Shown: positions 26,181 to 35,589 of the stretch, piece after piece
Layout: the number at the start of each line of letters is the position of its first letter
How positions within the stretch are numbered: the stretch's first letter is position 1
DNA from: Arthrobacter bambusae
GTDB lineage: Bacteria; Actinomycetota; Actinomycetes; Actinomycetales; Micrococcaceae
Length of the DNA: 64,000 bases
Assembly: GCF_030812595.1 (NCBI RefSeq)
Contig: NZ_JAUSSZ010000003.1
Coordinates: 124,001 to 188,000, forward strand
Direction of reading: 5' to 3'
Program-made: the position numbers and the translations under genes
Notes under the pieces: generated by a model
What the model was told of the DNA's origin: nothing
Seen by the model: only the letters and a program-made list of their open reading frames with translations
Databases searched by the model: none

Positions 26181-26646
26181 GCGTTGTCAAGCGCTAACGA
26201 GGGACTGGCGGGTTGGTCTGTGGCCCCATCAAGACCATGGACCAACCCGCGGCTTCTTGCCCGCGACACATATGCCACCAAAACGAGACTGCGAAATACC
26301 CAAGCCGGGTGAAATCGTTGAATCGTACTTATCGAGTGCGAAGCCTGATGGCTTCAGCAGCGCCAGATCGGGTATTCGTCATCGGTGCCGCATCCCCGAA
26401 AGTCATGGCATCTAATGAGATCCGGAATGGACTTGGCTGTGAGACTCCCGCTCAGCGACGAGTTCTAATATTGATGCCCGTTGCCGGGTCGATACCCGTC
26501 CTGGGTCCAGGCCAAAAGCGAACCCGGGACCCAGCCTCGGCAACGGTTTTACGGGCTCTTTATTCTGGGCGGCACAGGCTAGTGAAACCGGATCATCCAG
26601 GTGTTGCCCAGGCTTCCAGACTGCGTTCGGTATCGAGGACCCGCAC
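26181..26646. other. Intergenic region after the ABC transporter operon
   Basis: 466 bases without a supported gene. Two hairpins follow one another: CGGGT-CGAT-ACCCG at 26485-26498 and CTGGGTCC ... GGACCCAG (26501-26508 / 26527-26534). They may terminate the rightward ABC operon or the leftward SnoaL-like gene that ends at 26647. Confidence 0.5.
26485..26534. terminator. Paired hairpins between convergent operons
   Basis: Two adjacent stem-loops with 5- and 8-base perfect stems, lying between the ABC operon stop and the convergent SnoaL-like gene. No T tract; assignment as terminator rests on position. Confidence 0.4.
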
Positions 26647-27162
26647 TTAGTCAAGCCAGCCGTCAGCAGCGGGGGTGAGTGCAGAAGCCGGCAGGTGGTG
26701 CTCCGGACCCGCTAGAGGCTCCATACGCAGGCGGGAGAGTCTCAGATGCGAAATCCGCCATCCTTGACCTGCGCGCACATACTCCTCTTCGTAGTGCCCG
26801 AAGCCCCTAAACCCCCACGAGCCTTGTAATCCGAAGTCCTCGTGTTCACGCGAACCCGGCTCCCAGGTTAATTGGTCAAACATGCTCCAGATCCCACGGA
26901 TTGAGTTATCGGACGTGGCTTCAAGCTCCGGCATAAAACCCTGATGAATTGAAACTACGCCTGCCATGTAGGCCGACACGGCATCCACAAAGGTGTCAAC
27001 GTCAGCAGGAGAGAAGCTAAAGCCCAAAATTCGGGCATCGCGTGAGAAGAGGGAGCGAAGTCTTTCCCAGCGTTTCAAGTCGATGTATCGAAAATATCGA
27101 GCCTTTAACCGACGCACGTCTTCGTAGTCATCGGCCGTTATTCCTGCCCATTTCACTGCCAT
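26647..27162 (-). CDS. SnoaL-like / NTF2-fold protein
   Basis: 171 aa. The N-terminus (ADDYEDVRRLKARYFRYIDLKRWERLRSLFSRDARI) is the characteristic start of SnoaL_4-type NTF2-fold proteins. The middle holds VSIHQGFMPELEATSDNSIRGIWSMFDQLTW with the His expected near the cone-shaped pocket, and the end GHYEEEYVRAGQGWRISHLRLSRLRMEPL is the terminal strand pair. Such proteins act as isomerases, dehydratases or hydrolases in steroid, aromatic and xenobiotic catabolism. The upstream base sequence gives no strong ribosome binding site. Confidence 0.85.
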   Translation of the reverse strand: MAVKWAGITADDYEDVRRLKARYFRYIDLKRWERLRSLFSRDARILGFSFSPADVDTFVDAVSAYMAGVVSIHQGFMPELEATSDNSIRGIWSMFDQLTWEPGSREHEDFGLQGSWGFRGFGHYEEEYVRAGQGWRISHLRLSRLRMEPLAGPEHHLPASALTPAADGWLD

Positions 27163-27758
27163 GGAAGGACTCTATCGATGGGAGCAAGGGTGACGTTTAG
27201 GCGATCAGCACAACCGAACTCCGATACCTTGACGAACTGTACCGTGACTGGGCTGTCAGCCGTCTCTACGCTCATATAGCACCCTGATTTTTTCAAGAAA
27301 TATTCGTTTTCAGGCAAACGCCGCTCCACTACGCGGCGGAAGGAGGGGCCTCCAGATGACGCGCTCGAACAACAGCTCCACCTCCATCTGCAGAACGGGA
27401 CACCACGCCCCCTGCACTGGGTGGTGGCGACCCCAAGGTCATCCTTTGCCGGTCCGGTATTTGCAGCAAGGTGACATGATGCCGGCCTTTGAAGGATCGC
27501 AAACGGTATGGACTCTAGTCGGCGCCGATCTTCCATCCGCCAAAGCTAAAATCCGAGGCTCACGCTCCTGAGCATTTAATGAAGGCATTTTCCTTCGGAC
27601 TTAGAAAGAAGAAACGGCTATGAAAAGCAGGGTCCTCGTTCAGACAAGGAACGCTTCCCGCAGCCCCGGGGTATCTGGGGAGACGACAGCGTCGGCCTCG
27701 TCTAGCGCTGATCGTCAGCAGTAGCGAAGTCGTGCGTTGCTGTGCCACGGTTGCAAGA
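27163..27758. other. Intergenic region between SnoaL-like gene and thiolase
   Basis: 596 bases. A leftward open frame (27153-27536, 127 codons) overlaps the SnoaL start but has Cys/Arg/Ser-rich sequence without family resemblance; I do not call it. Nothing else is recognised. Confidence 0.4.
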
Positions 27759-28974
27759 TCATGGCCGTTCCAGGAGCAAAGCATCGCCTTGGCCCCCGCC
27801 TCCGCACAGGCTTACTGCGGACCGCCCGGTATTGCGTCGAATGAGTTCGTACACCGCCGAGACGGTGAGCCTGGCCCCTGACGCCCCGATAGGATGCCCG
27901 ATGGCGATCGCTCCGCCATGAATGTTGATCCGGTTTTCGGGGATGCCGAGCAGCTCACCGGAATGTACCACCACCGAAGCAAAAGCCTCGTTGATCTCGA
28001 CTACATCCAGTTCCGCAGCCGTCCAGCCCTCGCGCTCCAAAGCAGCGCTGATCGCCTGCGCGGGTTTATCCGGCAGAGACGTATCGGGTCCGGCAATTTG
28101 GCCGTGGGACCGCAAGACGGCGAGTGGAAGCCAGCCGTGCCTCTCAGCCACGGCGCGGGTTGTGAGCACAACGGCGGCAGCCCCATCAGACAGTTGTGAG
28201 CACAACGGCGGCAGCCCCATCAGACAGTGGAGAAGCGTTGCCTGCTGTAACAGTGCCGTCAGGCGAAAATGCAGACCGCAGCCCGGCAAGCGAAGCTGGT
28301 TGCGAATTCGGTCGGACGCCTTCGTCCTGGGCTATCTCTAAGGGTCCCCCTCGGGTGAGTACCTTTACCGGCACGATTTCCTGGTTCCAAATTCCTGACT
28401 CCTGGGCTGCGGCGGCGCGCAAATGGGAGCCTGCTGCCGCAGCGTCCTGGGATATGCGCATAATGCCCAGTGCCGAGTTCGCGCGATCAGTCCCAAGCCC
28501 CATGGACTGATAGTCGAAAGCGTCTGTTAGACCGTCAAACTCAACTGCGTCCACAAGACTCAGGGCTCCGTAAGCGTGTCCTGCCCGAGTGCCTTGAACG
28601 AGGCGGGGTGCTTGGCTCATCGACTCTTGCCCACCGGCAACGACTACGGCAGCTTCGCCAAGTCGAAGCATGCGGGCAGCTTCGATGATCGCTGCGAGTC
28701 CCGAGAGGCACACCTTGTTCACGGTCACTGCAGGCGTCCTCAGCGAAATTCCTGCCGCGACGGCGCTCTGACGGGCCGGGTTCTGTCCCGTTCCGGCCTG
28801 AAGAACCTGACCCATGATGACGGCATCAACAGTCTCTGGCCTAACGTTTGCCCGCTCGAGGGCGACGGTGATGGCGGCTGCGCCAAGGTCGACTGCTGAC
28901 AGGAGTGCCAGTTGGCCCAATATGCGGCCCTGAGGTGTGCGGGCGGCACCCACGATCAACTTCTTCTTCCGCAC
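27759..28974 (-). pseudogene. Acetyl-CoA acetyltransferase (thiolase), frameshifted by a 34-bp tandem duplication
   Basis: The two reading frames 28974-28186 and 28227-27759 together encode one thiolase. Removal of one copy of the duplicated 34 bases (28160-28193 = 28194-28227) leaves 1182 bases = 393 aa, exactly a normal thiolase length. The nucleophile is Cys89 in NKVCLSGL; the later GHPIGASGAR His and CGGGGQGDA Cys are intact in the second frame. As written, translation stops right after LSDGAAAVVLTT. It would cleave acetoacetyl-CoA to two acetyl-CoA. The GTG start at 28974 lacks an obvious ribosome binding site. Last gene of the leftward operon starting at gabT. Confidence 0.9.
28160..28227. 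repeat. Perfect 34-bp tandem direct duplication inside the thiolase gene
   Basis: The unit starts TTGTGAGCACAACGG and ends CCCATCAGACAG; copy one is 28160-28193 and copy two 28194-28227 with no mismatch. As 34 is not a multiple of three, it shifts the reading frame. It is either a very recent mutation or a sequencing/assembly artefact. Confidence 0.95.
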
Positions 28975-29070
28975 GCACAGGGAGGTCAGAGTTTGTTCTC
29001 ATTGAAATTGCTCCGGTTTTGGTAATCGAGATGGCTCGGTTACTGCTGTTCGAACCTGGGTATTTGCTCG

Positions 29071-30171
29071 TCAGATCCGCAGGAGCCGCGTCAGGCCGCC
29101 CGGTGGAAAATTGGCGCCAAGAATCATGCAACGATCGATGTCGTCCCAGCTTGCGACCACTCCCCCATCCAGGATCAGCTGAGCTTCCTGTGCCAGTGCA
29201 CCGCGCAGGCGCAACTGGATCCGGTTCTGGTCAACCTCATGCGGTTCGGGTGGCGGGATCAGGGCTGCCGGCAGAACCTTGCCGTCCTCGTCAAAAAATC
29301 CGTGTAGTCCGGCTGCGGCAACCGCCCCCAGTGAGGCCGACCGTGCGAATCGGTCAGGATATGCGCGGTGCAGGGTTTCGCTTATGTGCCGCTGCACAGT
29401 GGGTCCGATGTACCCGATAAGCTGCAGTGGCGTCATTGGAAGGCCCCAAGACTCAAGAGAGCGGTCCACAGCGACAGGGTCACCGCCCTTATCAATTTCA
29501 GCCAGTATTTCGCTGAAGAGGCGGGTAAGGAGCCGGTTGACGACGAAGCCGGGAGCGTCCGCAACAGGTATGGCGGTCTTGCCCAAGTCCTGGGCAAGAT
29601 TGCATGCACTGGTGAACGCTGCGTCGGAGGAGAACGCGGTCCGGACCAATTCGACGAGCGGGAGCACGGCAACCGGGTTGAAAAAATGGAAACCAAGCAC
29701 TCTTTCAGGTTGTTTCAGCCCTCGGGCCATTCCAGTCACCGAAAGCGAGGATGTGTTGGTGAGTAGGAGGGCGTCCGGTGCCACATACTCTTCCAGCTGT
29801 TTGAATACACTGCGCTTGACTGCGTGGTCCTCGAAGACAGCCTCTATGACAGCGTCGCAGTTGCGGAAACCAGACAGATCCGTCGTTCCCCGGATCAAAC
29901 CGGCAATCTCCGCGGCCTCACCCTTTTGAATCCTGCCTCGCCGTTCCTGCGTGTCGAGATGGGCATGGATCCGGTGCATGGCTGCGGAGATGCGTTCGCT
30001 GGAAAGATCGCTGAGTAGCACCGGTATGCGTAGCTTGTCCGCGAACAGAAGCCCCAGCTGGGATGCCATAAGGCCCGCGCCAACCACCCCGAAGGTTTCG
30101 ATGGTGGGGGGTGTCTTCAGAGCAGCCGCTGCGGCCATACGCCCCGCCGTTGGTGAAAAGAAGTTAGACAT
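29071..30171 (-). CDS. 3-hydroxyacyl-CoA (3-hydroxybutyryl-CoA) dehydrogenase
   Basis: 366 aa. Rossmann domain starts FGVVGAGLMASQLGLLFA; catalytic segment NTSSLSVTGMARGLKQPERVLGFHFFNPVAVLPLVELV contains the catalytic His and Asn and the Glu of the His-Glu pair. The C-terminal domain includes DAPGFVVNRLL and PMTPLQLIGYIG. Longer than the 280-aa FadB2 type, with a C-terminal repeat-like half. It would oxidise 3-hydroxybutyryl-CoA to acetoacetyl-CoA, the step before thiolase. AGGATCAG precedes the ATG. It lies 18 bases after the aldehyde dehydrogenase stop. Confidence 0.92.
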   Translation of the reverse strand: MSNFFSPTAGRMAAAAALKTPPTIETFGVVGAGLMASQLGLLFADKLRIPVLLSDLSSERISAAMHRIHAHLDTQERRGRIQKGEAAEIAGLIRGTTDLSGFRNCDAVIEAVFEDHAVKRSVFKQLEEYVAPDALLLTNTSSLSVTGMARGLKQPERVLGFHFFNPVAVLPLVELVRTAFSSDAAFTSACNLAQDLGKTAIPVADAPGFVVNRLLTRLFSEILAEIDKGGDPVAVDRSLESWGLPMTPLQLIGYIGPTVQRHISETLHRAYPDRFARSASLGAVAAAGLHGFFDEDGKVLPAALIPPPEPHEVDQNRIQLRLRGALAQEAQLILDGGVVASWDDIDRCMILGANFPPGGLTRLLRI

Positions 30172-30189
30172 CTGATCCTGTTTCCGTTC

Positions 30190-31701
30190 CTACCCGCGGA
30201 GGTAGACCGTGGTCGTGCGTGTGAAAAAATCCTTGGCAGCGCCGCCCTGTTCTTTTGGTCCGATGCCGCTCTTCTTTGATCCGCCGAAGGGCACGTGGGG
30301 ATCTGAACCGGCAGATTCCGAATTGAGGTGCAGGATGCCCACATCTAGGGTTTCGACTGCTTCCAGCGCTGTCGCGAGATCACGGGTGAACAATGCCGCG
30401 GATAAGCCGAGCTCGGACTCTTCTGCCAGACGGAATGCCTCCTCAGTGGTCGCGGCCCGGCGGACCGCCAGGACGGGGCCGAAAAGCTCATCTCGCCAGG
30501 CGAGGTTGGTGGATCCGGTTTGGCCCGCTGGGAGTTCAAGCACAGTGGGGGCGATGAAGGCGCCCGGAGTGCCGGCAAGAGGATTCTTCGCAGATGTCCC
30601 GGCGACGGCGACGGCACCGGCGTCTACCGCTGCGTCGATAGCGCTCGTGATGGACCTGCGCGCCGCTTCGTTGATCACGGGCCCCATCTGTACTTTCGGG
30701 TCAACGGGCTCCCCGGTTTGCCAGGTGCCGAGCCGAAGCGTGAGGCGCTCCAAGAATTCGTCGGCGATGGAGTCCGCGAGAATGAGCCGTGAGGTTGCGG
30801 TACATTTCTGTCCAGTGGAGCGGAACGCGCCGAAAAGCACCTGCTCCGAGGCTAGATCCAGATCAGCATCGTCCAGGACCACCGCCGCGTTCTTGCCACC
30901 CATTTCTCCTTGCATGGGAATTCCCCGGACTGCAGCTTGGGCTGCCAATGCACGTCCTACCCCTGATGAGCCGGTAAAGGACATGGCATCCACGCCTGGG
31001 CTTTGGACAAGGGCTGTCCCGAGAGGGCCGGGGCCAATGATCAAATTGAGTACCCCCGCGGGCAGCCCGGCGGCGATGAGGGCTTCGGCAAAGCGCATGG
31101 CGAGAAGTGGGACTGTGGAGGCGGGTTTCCACACCACTGCGTTACCGTGCACCAGCGCGGGAGCGATCTTCCATGCCGGGATGGCGATCGGAAAATTAAA
31201 CGGGGTGACGATGCCGACGACGCCTAGCGGTTTACGCGTTACGAGGATACGTTCCCCTGGCCGGGGCGAAGCGAAATGTTCCCCCGCGGCGCGGTCACCC
31301 TCGGCTGCGAAGTAGCGCAGGATCTGAACTGCACGAAGCACCTCTGCCCTTCCCTCGGTCAGGGTCTTGCCTTCTTCACGGGAAAGCTCCAGGCCGAGTA
31401 GGTCAGCTTGCGACTCCAGGATTGCGGCCGCCCGAGACAGGACCGCGCCCCGTTCGTGGATCGGCGTGCGGCTCCAGGCCCGCTGTGAGCCGCGCGCCGC
31501 CAGAACGGCTTTGTCGAGATCCTCAAGGACGGCAACGCTGCCTTCGGCAACTACCTCCTCCGGGCGGCTGGGATTGACGGAGGTAAGGTGGCCGCCGTTG
31601 CCTGGTACCCAGTTTCCGTCGATGAGGAACCTGAGCTGTGCCGTCCCCGCAGCACCGGGGGCGGTGCCTGACGTGTCGGGTGCAACAACGCCGGCACTCA
31701 C
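30190..31701 (-). CDS. Aldehyde dehydrogenase (semialdehyde dehydrogenase-like)
   Basis: 503 aa. NAD(P)-binding PFNFPIAIPAWKIAPAL and FTGSSGVGRAL, general base Glu in GEMGGKNAAVV, nucleophilic Cys in FRSTGQKCTATSR. The C-terminal FGGSKKSGIG is usual. Overlaps the stop of the acyl-CoA dehydrogenase gene by four bases. In this operon the likely substrate is glutarate semialdehyde (after transamination of 5-aminovalerate by the gabT-like enzyme) giving glutarate, or succinate semialdehyde; related subfamilies also act on 2,5-dioxovalerate, which cannot be excluded. Confidence 0.9.
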   Translation of the reverse strand: MSAGVVAPDTSGTAPGAAGTAQLRFLIDGNWVPGNGGHLTSVNPSRPEEVVAEGSVAVLEDLDKAVLAARGSQRAWSRTPIHERGAVLSRAAAILESQADLLGLELSREEGKTLTEGRAEVLRAVQILRYFAAEGDRAAGEHFASPRPGERILVTRKPLGVVGIVTPFNFPIAIPAWKIAPALVHGNAVVWKPASTVPLLAMRFAEALIAAGLPAGVLNLIIGPGPLGTALVQSPGVDAMSFTGSSGVGRALAAQAAVRGIPMQGEMGGKNAAVVLDDADLDLASEQVLFGAFRSTGQKCTATSRLILADSIADEFLERLTLRLGTWQTGEPVDPKVQMGPVINEAARRSITSAIDAAVDAGAVAVAGTSAKNPLAGTPGAFIAPTVLELPAGQTGSTNLAWRDELFGPVLAVRRAATTEEAFRLAEESELGLSAALFTRDLATALEAVETLDVGILHLNSESAGSDPHVPFGGSKKSGIGPKEQGGAAKDFFTRTTTVYLRG

Positions 31702-32900
31702 CGAAAGGCTCCTATACCTGTTAGCTTCTGTCCGAGGATGAGGGTGTGAACCTCGTCGGTACCCTCGTACGTACGAACGGATTCCAGGTTGTTCGCGTGG
31801 CGAAGGGGCGAGTGTTCGAGGGTTACCCCGTTGCCGCCCAGGATCGTGCGTGCTTCACGGCAGATTTCGATAGCTTCCCGGCAGTTGTTGAGCTTGCCCA
31901 CGCTGATCTGATGGTTCTGCAGCTGGCCGGCGTCTTTTAGCCGTCCTAGGTGCAGAGCGAGAAGGAAGCCCTTGTTGATCTCCAGCGCCATGTTCACGAG
32001 CTTCTGCTGGGTCAACTGGTAACCGGCCAGGGGCCGTTCGAACTGTAGCCGATTCTTGGCGTAGTCCAGGGCATCTTCGAAGGCGTCGCGCGCGGCGCCC
32101 ATGGTGCCCCAGGCAATGCCGTAACGTGCTTCATTCAGGCAGGTAAAGGGGCCGCGGAGGCCAGTGACATTTGGCAGCACCGCCTCGGCAGGCAGCCGTA
32201 CGTCGTCCAGGGTGATTTCACATTGGACAGAAGCACGCATTGATAGCTTCGGCTGGATTGGGGTCGCGGTAAAGCCGCGAGTCTGGGTTGGTACGACGAA
32301 TCCGCGCACGCCGGTCTCTGTCTGGGCCCATATGACTGCCACCTGGGCTACGTTGGCGAGTCCGATCCACCGCTTGGAGCCGGTCAATATCCAGTCCTCG
32401 CCGTCGCGGCGGGCAAAAGTGGCCATGGCAGACGGGTCCGATCCGGCAGTGGGTTCCGTGAGGCCAAAGCATCCGATGGCGGTGCCGGCGGCCATCCGGG
32501 GAAGCCATTCCTCTTTCTGCTCCTCAGAACCGTGCTTCGAGATTGCCGACATGGCCAGAGAGCCTTGGACGGAAACGAAAGTGCGTATGCCTGAATCACC
32601 GGCCTCGAGTTCGGCAGCGGCCAACCCGTAGTCCACTGCGCTTCTGCCGGCGCAGCCGTATCCTTTCAAGTGCATTCCGAGCAGGCCGAGTTTGGCCAGA
32701 TCAGGAACGATTTCCAGCGGGAACCGGGCCTCTTCATACCAGCTGGCGATGTTCGGTTTGATTTCCTCCCGAACGTAAGTTCGGACCCGCTCGCGCAGGG
32801 CGATTTCCTCGTCCGTTAGAAGGGTATCGAAGGAGATCAGGTCCGAGGCCTCGGGCGCGGCAGCGGCCTCGACGTCGGCAGAGCTAGGGGCGAGAGTCAT
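31698..32900 (-). CDS. Glutaryl-CoA dehydrogenase-like acyl-CoA dehydrogenase
   Basis: 400 aa from ATG 32900 (MTLAPSSADVEAA); the frame runs upstream into the CaiB gene without a supported start. Acyl-CoA dehydrogenase domains in order: helical N-terminus, FAD-contacting CFGLTEPTAGSDPSAM, middle beta domain, C-terminal helical bundle. The catalytic Glu is in VRTYEGTDEVHTLILG (about residue 379), the position and context of GcdH. It would convert glutaryl-CoA to crotonyl-CoA + CO2. Its start overlaps the CoA-transferase gene by 17 bases. No crotonase gene is found in the operon, so hydration must be supplied elsewhere. Confidence 0.9.
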   Translation of the reverse strand: MTLAPSSADVEAAAAPEASDLISFDTLLTDEEIALRERVRTYVREEIKPNIASWYEEARFPLEIVPDLAKLGLLGMHLKGYGCAGRSAVDYGLAAAELEAGDSGIRTFVSVQGSLAMSAISKHGSEEQKEEWLPRMAAGTAIGCFGLTEPTAGSDPSAMATFARRDGEDWILTGSKRWIGLANVAQVAVIWAQTETGVRGFVVPTQTRGFTATPIQPKLSMRASVQCEITLDDVRLPAEAVLPNVTGLRGPFTCLNEARYGIAWGTMGAARDAFEDALDYAKNRLQFERPLAGYQLTQQKLVNMALEINKGFLLALHLGRLKDAGQLQNHQISVGKLNNCREAIEICREARTILGGNGVTLEHSPLRHANNLESVRTYEGTDEVHTLILGQKLTGIGAFR

Positions 32901-34143
32901 GATGTGGTCCCTCCTGGGCGTAAACGACTTCTGAATGGGCGGCACTTTGAGGGGTGTAGGTAAACGTTTTGCTTTGGGGGTGGCTCCGTAGCCAGTCCAG
33001 CACCTCTGCGGTGTGCTCACCGATGGCGGGTGGGGCTTGGGTCCGGGGCGGCAGTCCTGGCGTCCAGGTGATCGGATGGCGGATCTGGCGGCCGGTAACG
33101 TTCCCGTCGGCGTCATGGACCTGTATGGTCGGCTCCAGGCCTAATGATTCGGCGTAAGCGATGCCTTCACCTATGCCGGCCACGCGGCCGGCCGGTACTC
33201 CCACAGAAACCAGCCGGTCCTGCCATTCCTTCGCTCCGGCATCTGCGAGCCCGGCTTCCAACAGTGTGACAAGCTCCCGCCTATGCCTGACCCGCGCAGA
33301 GTTGGTGACAAACCGGGGATCAGCGGCAAGCTCCGGACTGTCGATGGCGCGGCAGAGCCTGGCGAACTGCGAGTCGTTACCAACGGCAACGGCCAGCGGG
33401 TCATCACCCGTGGCAAGAAGTTGATAAGGGACGATGGAAGGGTGGTCATTGCCCAGTCGCGTAGGAGTGACACCGGCGCCGAGGTACGCCTGGCCCTGGT
33501 TGGCAAGTGCGCCCTGAAGGCTCGATAGAAGATTGACCTCGATCCGCCTGCCGCGACCCGTGGAATTACGCTCGGAAAGGGCCGCGAGGATACCGATCGT
33601 GGCGTCTTTCGCGGTCAGTACGTCGACCAAGGCAACGCCCACTTTATAGGCGTCGCCCTGCGGGTCACCGGTAATACTCATCAGTCCGCCGACAGCCTGC
33701 ACGATGAAGTCGTATCCGGGCAGATCACGACCGCCTTCCGAGCCGAAACCCGAAATTGATGCGTACACCAGCCCACGGTTCTCCTCGGCGAGTGATTCAT
33801 ATCCGAGGCCCAGCTTGGCGAGCCCTCCAGGTTTGAAGTTCTCCACCAGGACATCGGCGCGGCGGGCCAGTTCCCGGGCAAGCTCCAGGTCTTCCGGGTC
33901 GGTCAGGTCAAGGGTGACGGATTCCTTATTCCGGTTGACGCTTTCGAAGTACGTCGCACCTGTCTTTGAGGAAGGTGGCGCCCACTGACGGGTGTCATCC
34001 CCGGTTCCGGGACGCTCAACCTTGATGACCCTTGCGCCGAGATCAGCCAGGGTCATGGTCGCGAGCGGACCGGCGAGCACGCGGGAGAAATCGGCGACGA
34101 CTATCCCCTCCAGCGGTGCGCCGGAGTCCGCTCCCGACCTCAT
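32884..34143 (-). CDS. CaiB/BaiF family III CoA transferase (glutarate CoA-transferase candidate)
   Basis: 419 aa from ATG 34143 (MRSGADSGAPLEG). Family III signatures are VADFSRVLAGPLATMTLADLGARVIKVE, RNKESVTLDL, ADVLVENFKPGGLAKLGLGYESL, PGYDFIVQAVGGLMSITG and the catalytic-Asp segment VGVALVDVLTAK. Transfers CoA from a donor (often succinyl-CoA) to a carboxylic acid. Between gabT and the GcdH-like gene, glutarate is the most plausible acceptor, as in the human SUGCT reaction, which also belongs to this family. Start lies 34 bases after the gabT stop. Confidence 0.92.
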   Translation of the reverse strand: MRSGADSGAPLEGIVVADFSRVLAGPLATMTLADLGARVIKVERPGTGDDTRQWAPPSSKTGATYFESVNRNKESVTLDLTDPEDLELARELARRADVLVENFKPGGLAKLGLGYESLAEENRGLVYASISGFGSEGGRDLPGYDFIVQAVGGLMSITGDPQGDAYKVGVALVDVLTAKDATIGILAALSERNSTGRGRRIEVNLLSSLQGALANQGQAYLGAGVTPTRLGNDHPSIVPYQLLATGDDPLAVAVGNDSQFARLCRAIDSPELAADPRFVTNSARVRHRRELVTLLEAGLADAGAKEWQDRLVSVGVPAGRVAGIGEGIAYAESLGLEPTIQVHDADGNVTGRQIRHPITWTPGLPPRTQAPPAIGEHTAEVLDWLRSHPQSKTFTYTPQSAAHSEVVYAQEGPHHDSRP

Positions 34144-34177
34144 AGCTGACCCCGCCAGGTCCGCCTTCCCCGGAAAA

Positions 34178-35536
34178 TCATGACAATACCGACCGAATGG
34201 ATGCCTCCAGCACCGCAAGGCCCTCCTCAAGGACGTCCGCTTCTATCCCAAGCGGAGGCAGCAGCCGGATGATGTTTCCGTTGGTCCCGCAGGTAAGAGT
34301 CAGGACACCATGAGCGTTGGCTGTCTTCGCGGCCGTGGTGGCAAGGTCTTTACGAGGCCCGGCAGCATCGCTGAATTCGATCGCCATCATTGCACCCCTG
34401 CCGCGAACGTCTGCGACGCCGTCAAGTTCAACGAGCGGCTCCAAGCGGCGCCTGACTGCGGCTTCGATGGCAGTGGCGTTCTCCAGAAGCTTGCCGTCTT
34501 CGAGGAGTTCGAAGACAGCCAGAGCGGCCTCACAGGCTACAGGGTTACCGGCGTAGGTCCCGCCGAGACCACCGGGGTGGACAGCGTTCATCAGTTCGGC
34601 GCGGCCGGTAGCGGCCGAAAGCGGCAGTCCGCCGCCAAGAGCTTTCGCGGACAGTGTGATGTCGCCGGCAATACCTTCGTGCTCGGAAGCGAACAGCGTG
34701 CCGGTGCGGCCCATTCCGGCCTGGATCTCATCGATAACAAGTACGATGCCGTGACGGGTCGCAATTTCACGGAGGCCCTTCAGGAACCCGGGGGCTTGGA
34801 CAATGAAGCCGCCCTCGCCCTGAATCGGCTCGATGACCATAGCTGCGAACGTCTCCGCGTCGTGTTCTGCCAGAAGCGCCTCGATCTGTTCCAGTGCCTT
34901 CCCCGGTCCGTCAGGAGAGGTGTGTGCGGGCGCCGTCGGTCCGCGGAAAACTGAGCCCGGCAGAGGTCCGAAGTTGAGCCGGTACGGGTTCTCTTTTGCC
35001 GTCATCGCCATCGTGAGCTGGGTACGGCCGTGGTATGCCTCGTCGAAAACGAGAATATTCGGACGGCGCGTAGCCGACCGGGCAACCTTAATGGCATTTT
35101 CTACAGCCTCCGCGCCGGTGGTGAACAATGCGGTCCGCTTCTCGAAGTCACCGGGGATGTGCTCGTTGAGCCACCGGCAGACGTCAACGAAGGACTCATA
35201 TTCGGTCACCATGAAGCAGGTGTGTGTGAAGCGCTCAAGCTGGGCGGCGGCACGCTTGGCCACCTTCGGGTTTGCAGCACCAACGCTGGTCACGGCGATG
35301 CCTGAGGCGAAATCAATCAGATGGTTTCCGTCCACATCGACGAGCAGCGCATCCTGCGCGTGGTCAATGAACACGGGCAGAGTGATACCAAAAGCGTCGG
35401 TGACGTGCTGGCGGCGCTCCACCTCCAGTTCCAGGGAACGCGGGCCCGGAAGCTCGGTGAGCAGACGGCGCGCCGTGGCCTTAACGGCGGCCGGATCGTT
35501 GGCCTGGTTTGCGGTGAGTTCTGATGTGACAGTCAT
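34178..35536 (-). CDS. gabT: 4-aminobutyrate / 5-aminovalerate aminotransferase (GabT-like)
   Basis: 452 aa from ATG 35536 (MTVTSELTANQ), with an excellent GAGGAGGACCA ribosome binding site. Class III PLP aminotransferase: VDVDGNHLIDFASGIAVTSVG, FTTGAEAVENAIKVAR, phosphate and ring contacts EAYHGRT, VIEPIQGEGGF and VIDEIQAGMGRTG, Schiff-base Lys in TLSAKALGGGLP. Moves the amino group of GABA (to succinate semialdehyde) or 5-aminovalerate (to glutarate semialdehyde) to 2-oxoglutarate. First gene of the leftward operon that includes CoA transferase and GcdH, which favours the C5 substrate. Divergent from pucR. Confidence 0.94.
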   Translation of the reverse strand: MTVTSELTANQANDPAAVKATARRLLTELPGPRSLELEVERRQHVTDAFGITLPVFIDHAQDALLVDVDGNHLIDFASGIAVTSVGAANPKVAKRAAAQLERFTHTCFMVTEYESFVDVCRWLNEHIPGDFEKRTALFTTGAEAVENAIKVARSATRRPNILVFDEAYHGRTQLTMAMTAKENPYRLNFGPLPGSVFRGPTAPAHTSPDGPGKALEQIEALLAEHDAETFAAMVIEPIQGEGGFIVQAPGFLKGLREIATRHGIVLVIDEIQAGMGRTGTLFASEHEGIAGDITLSAKALGGGLPLSAATGRAELMNAVHPGGLGGTYAGNPVACEAALAVFELLEDGKLLENATAIEAAVRRRLEPLVELDGVADVRGRGAMMAIEFSDAAGPRKDLATTAAKTANAHGVLTLTCGTNGNIIRLLPPLGIEADVLEEGLAVLEASIRSVLS

Positions 35537-35589
35537 TGGTCCTCCTCGTGTGGTGAAGTCCACCATAGGGACAGTTCGATGACGTGTCG

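Noticed and set aside
27153..27536. 127-codon ORF upstream of the SnoaL-like gene
   Set aside because: No family resemblance, Cys/Arg-rich, overlaps the SnoaL start; coding nature not supported.
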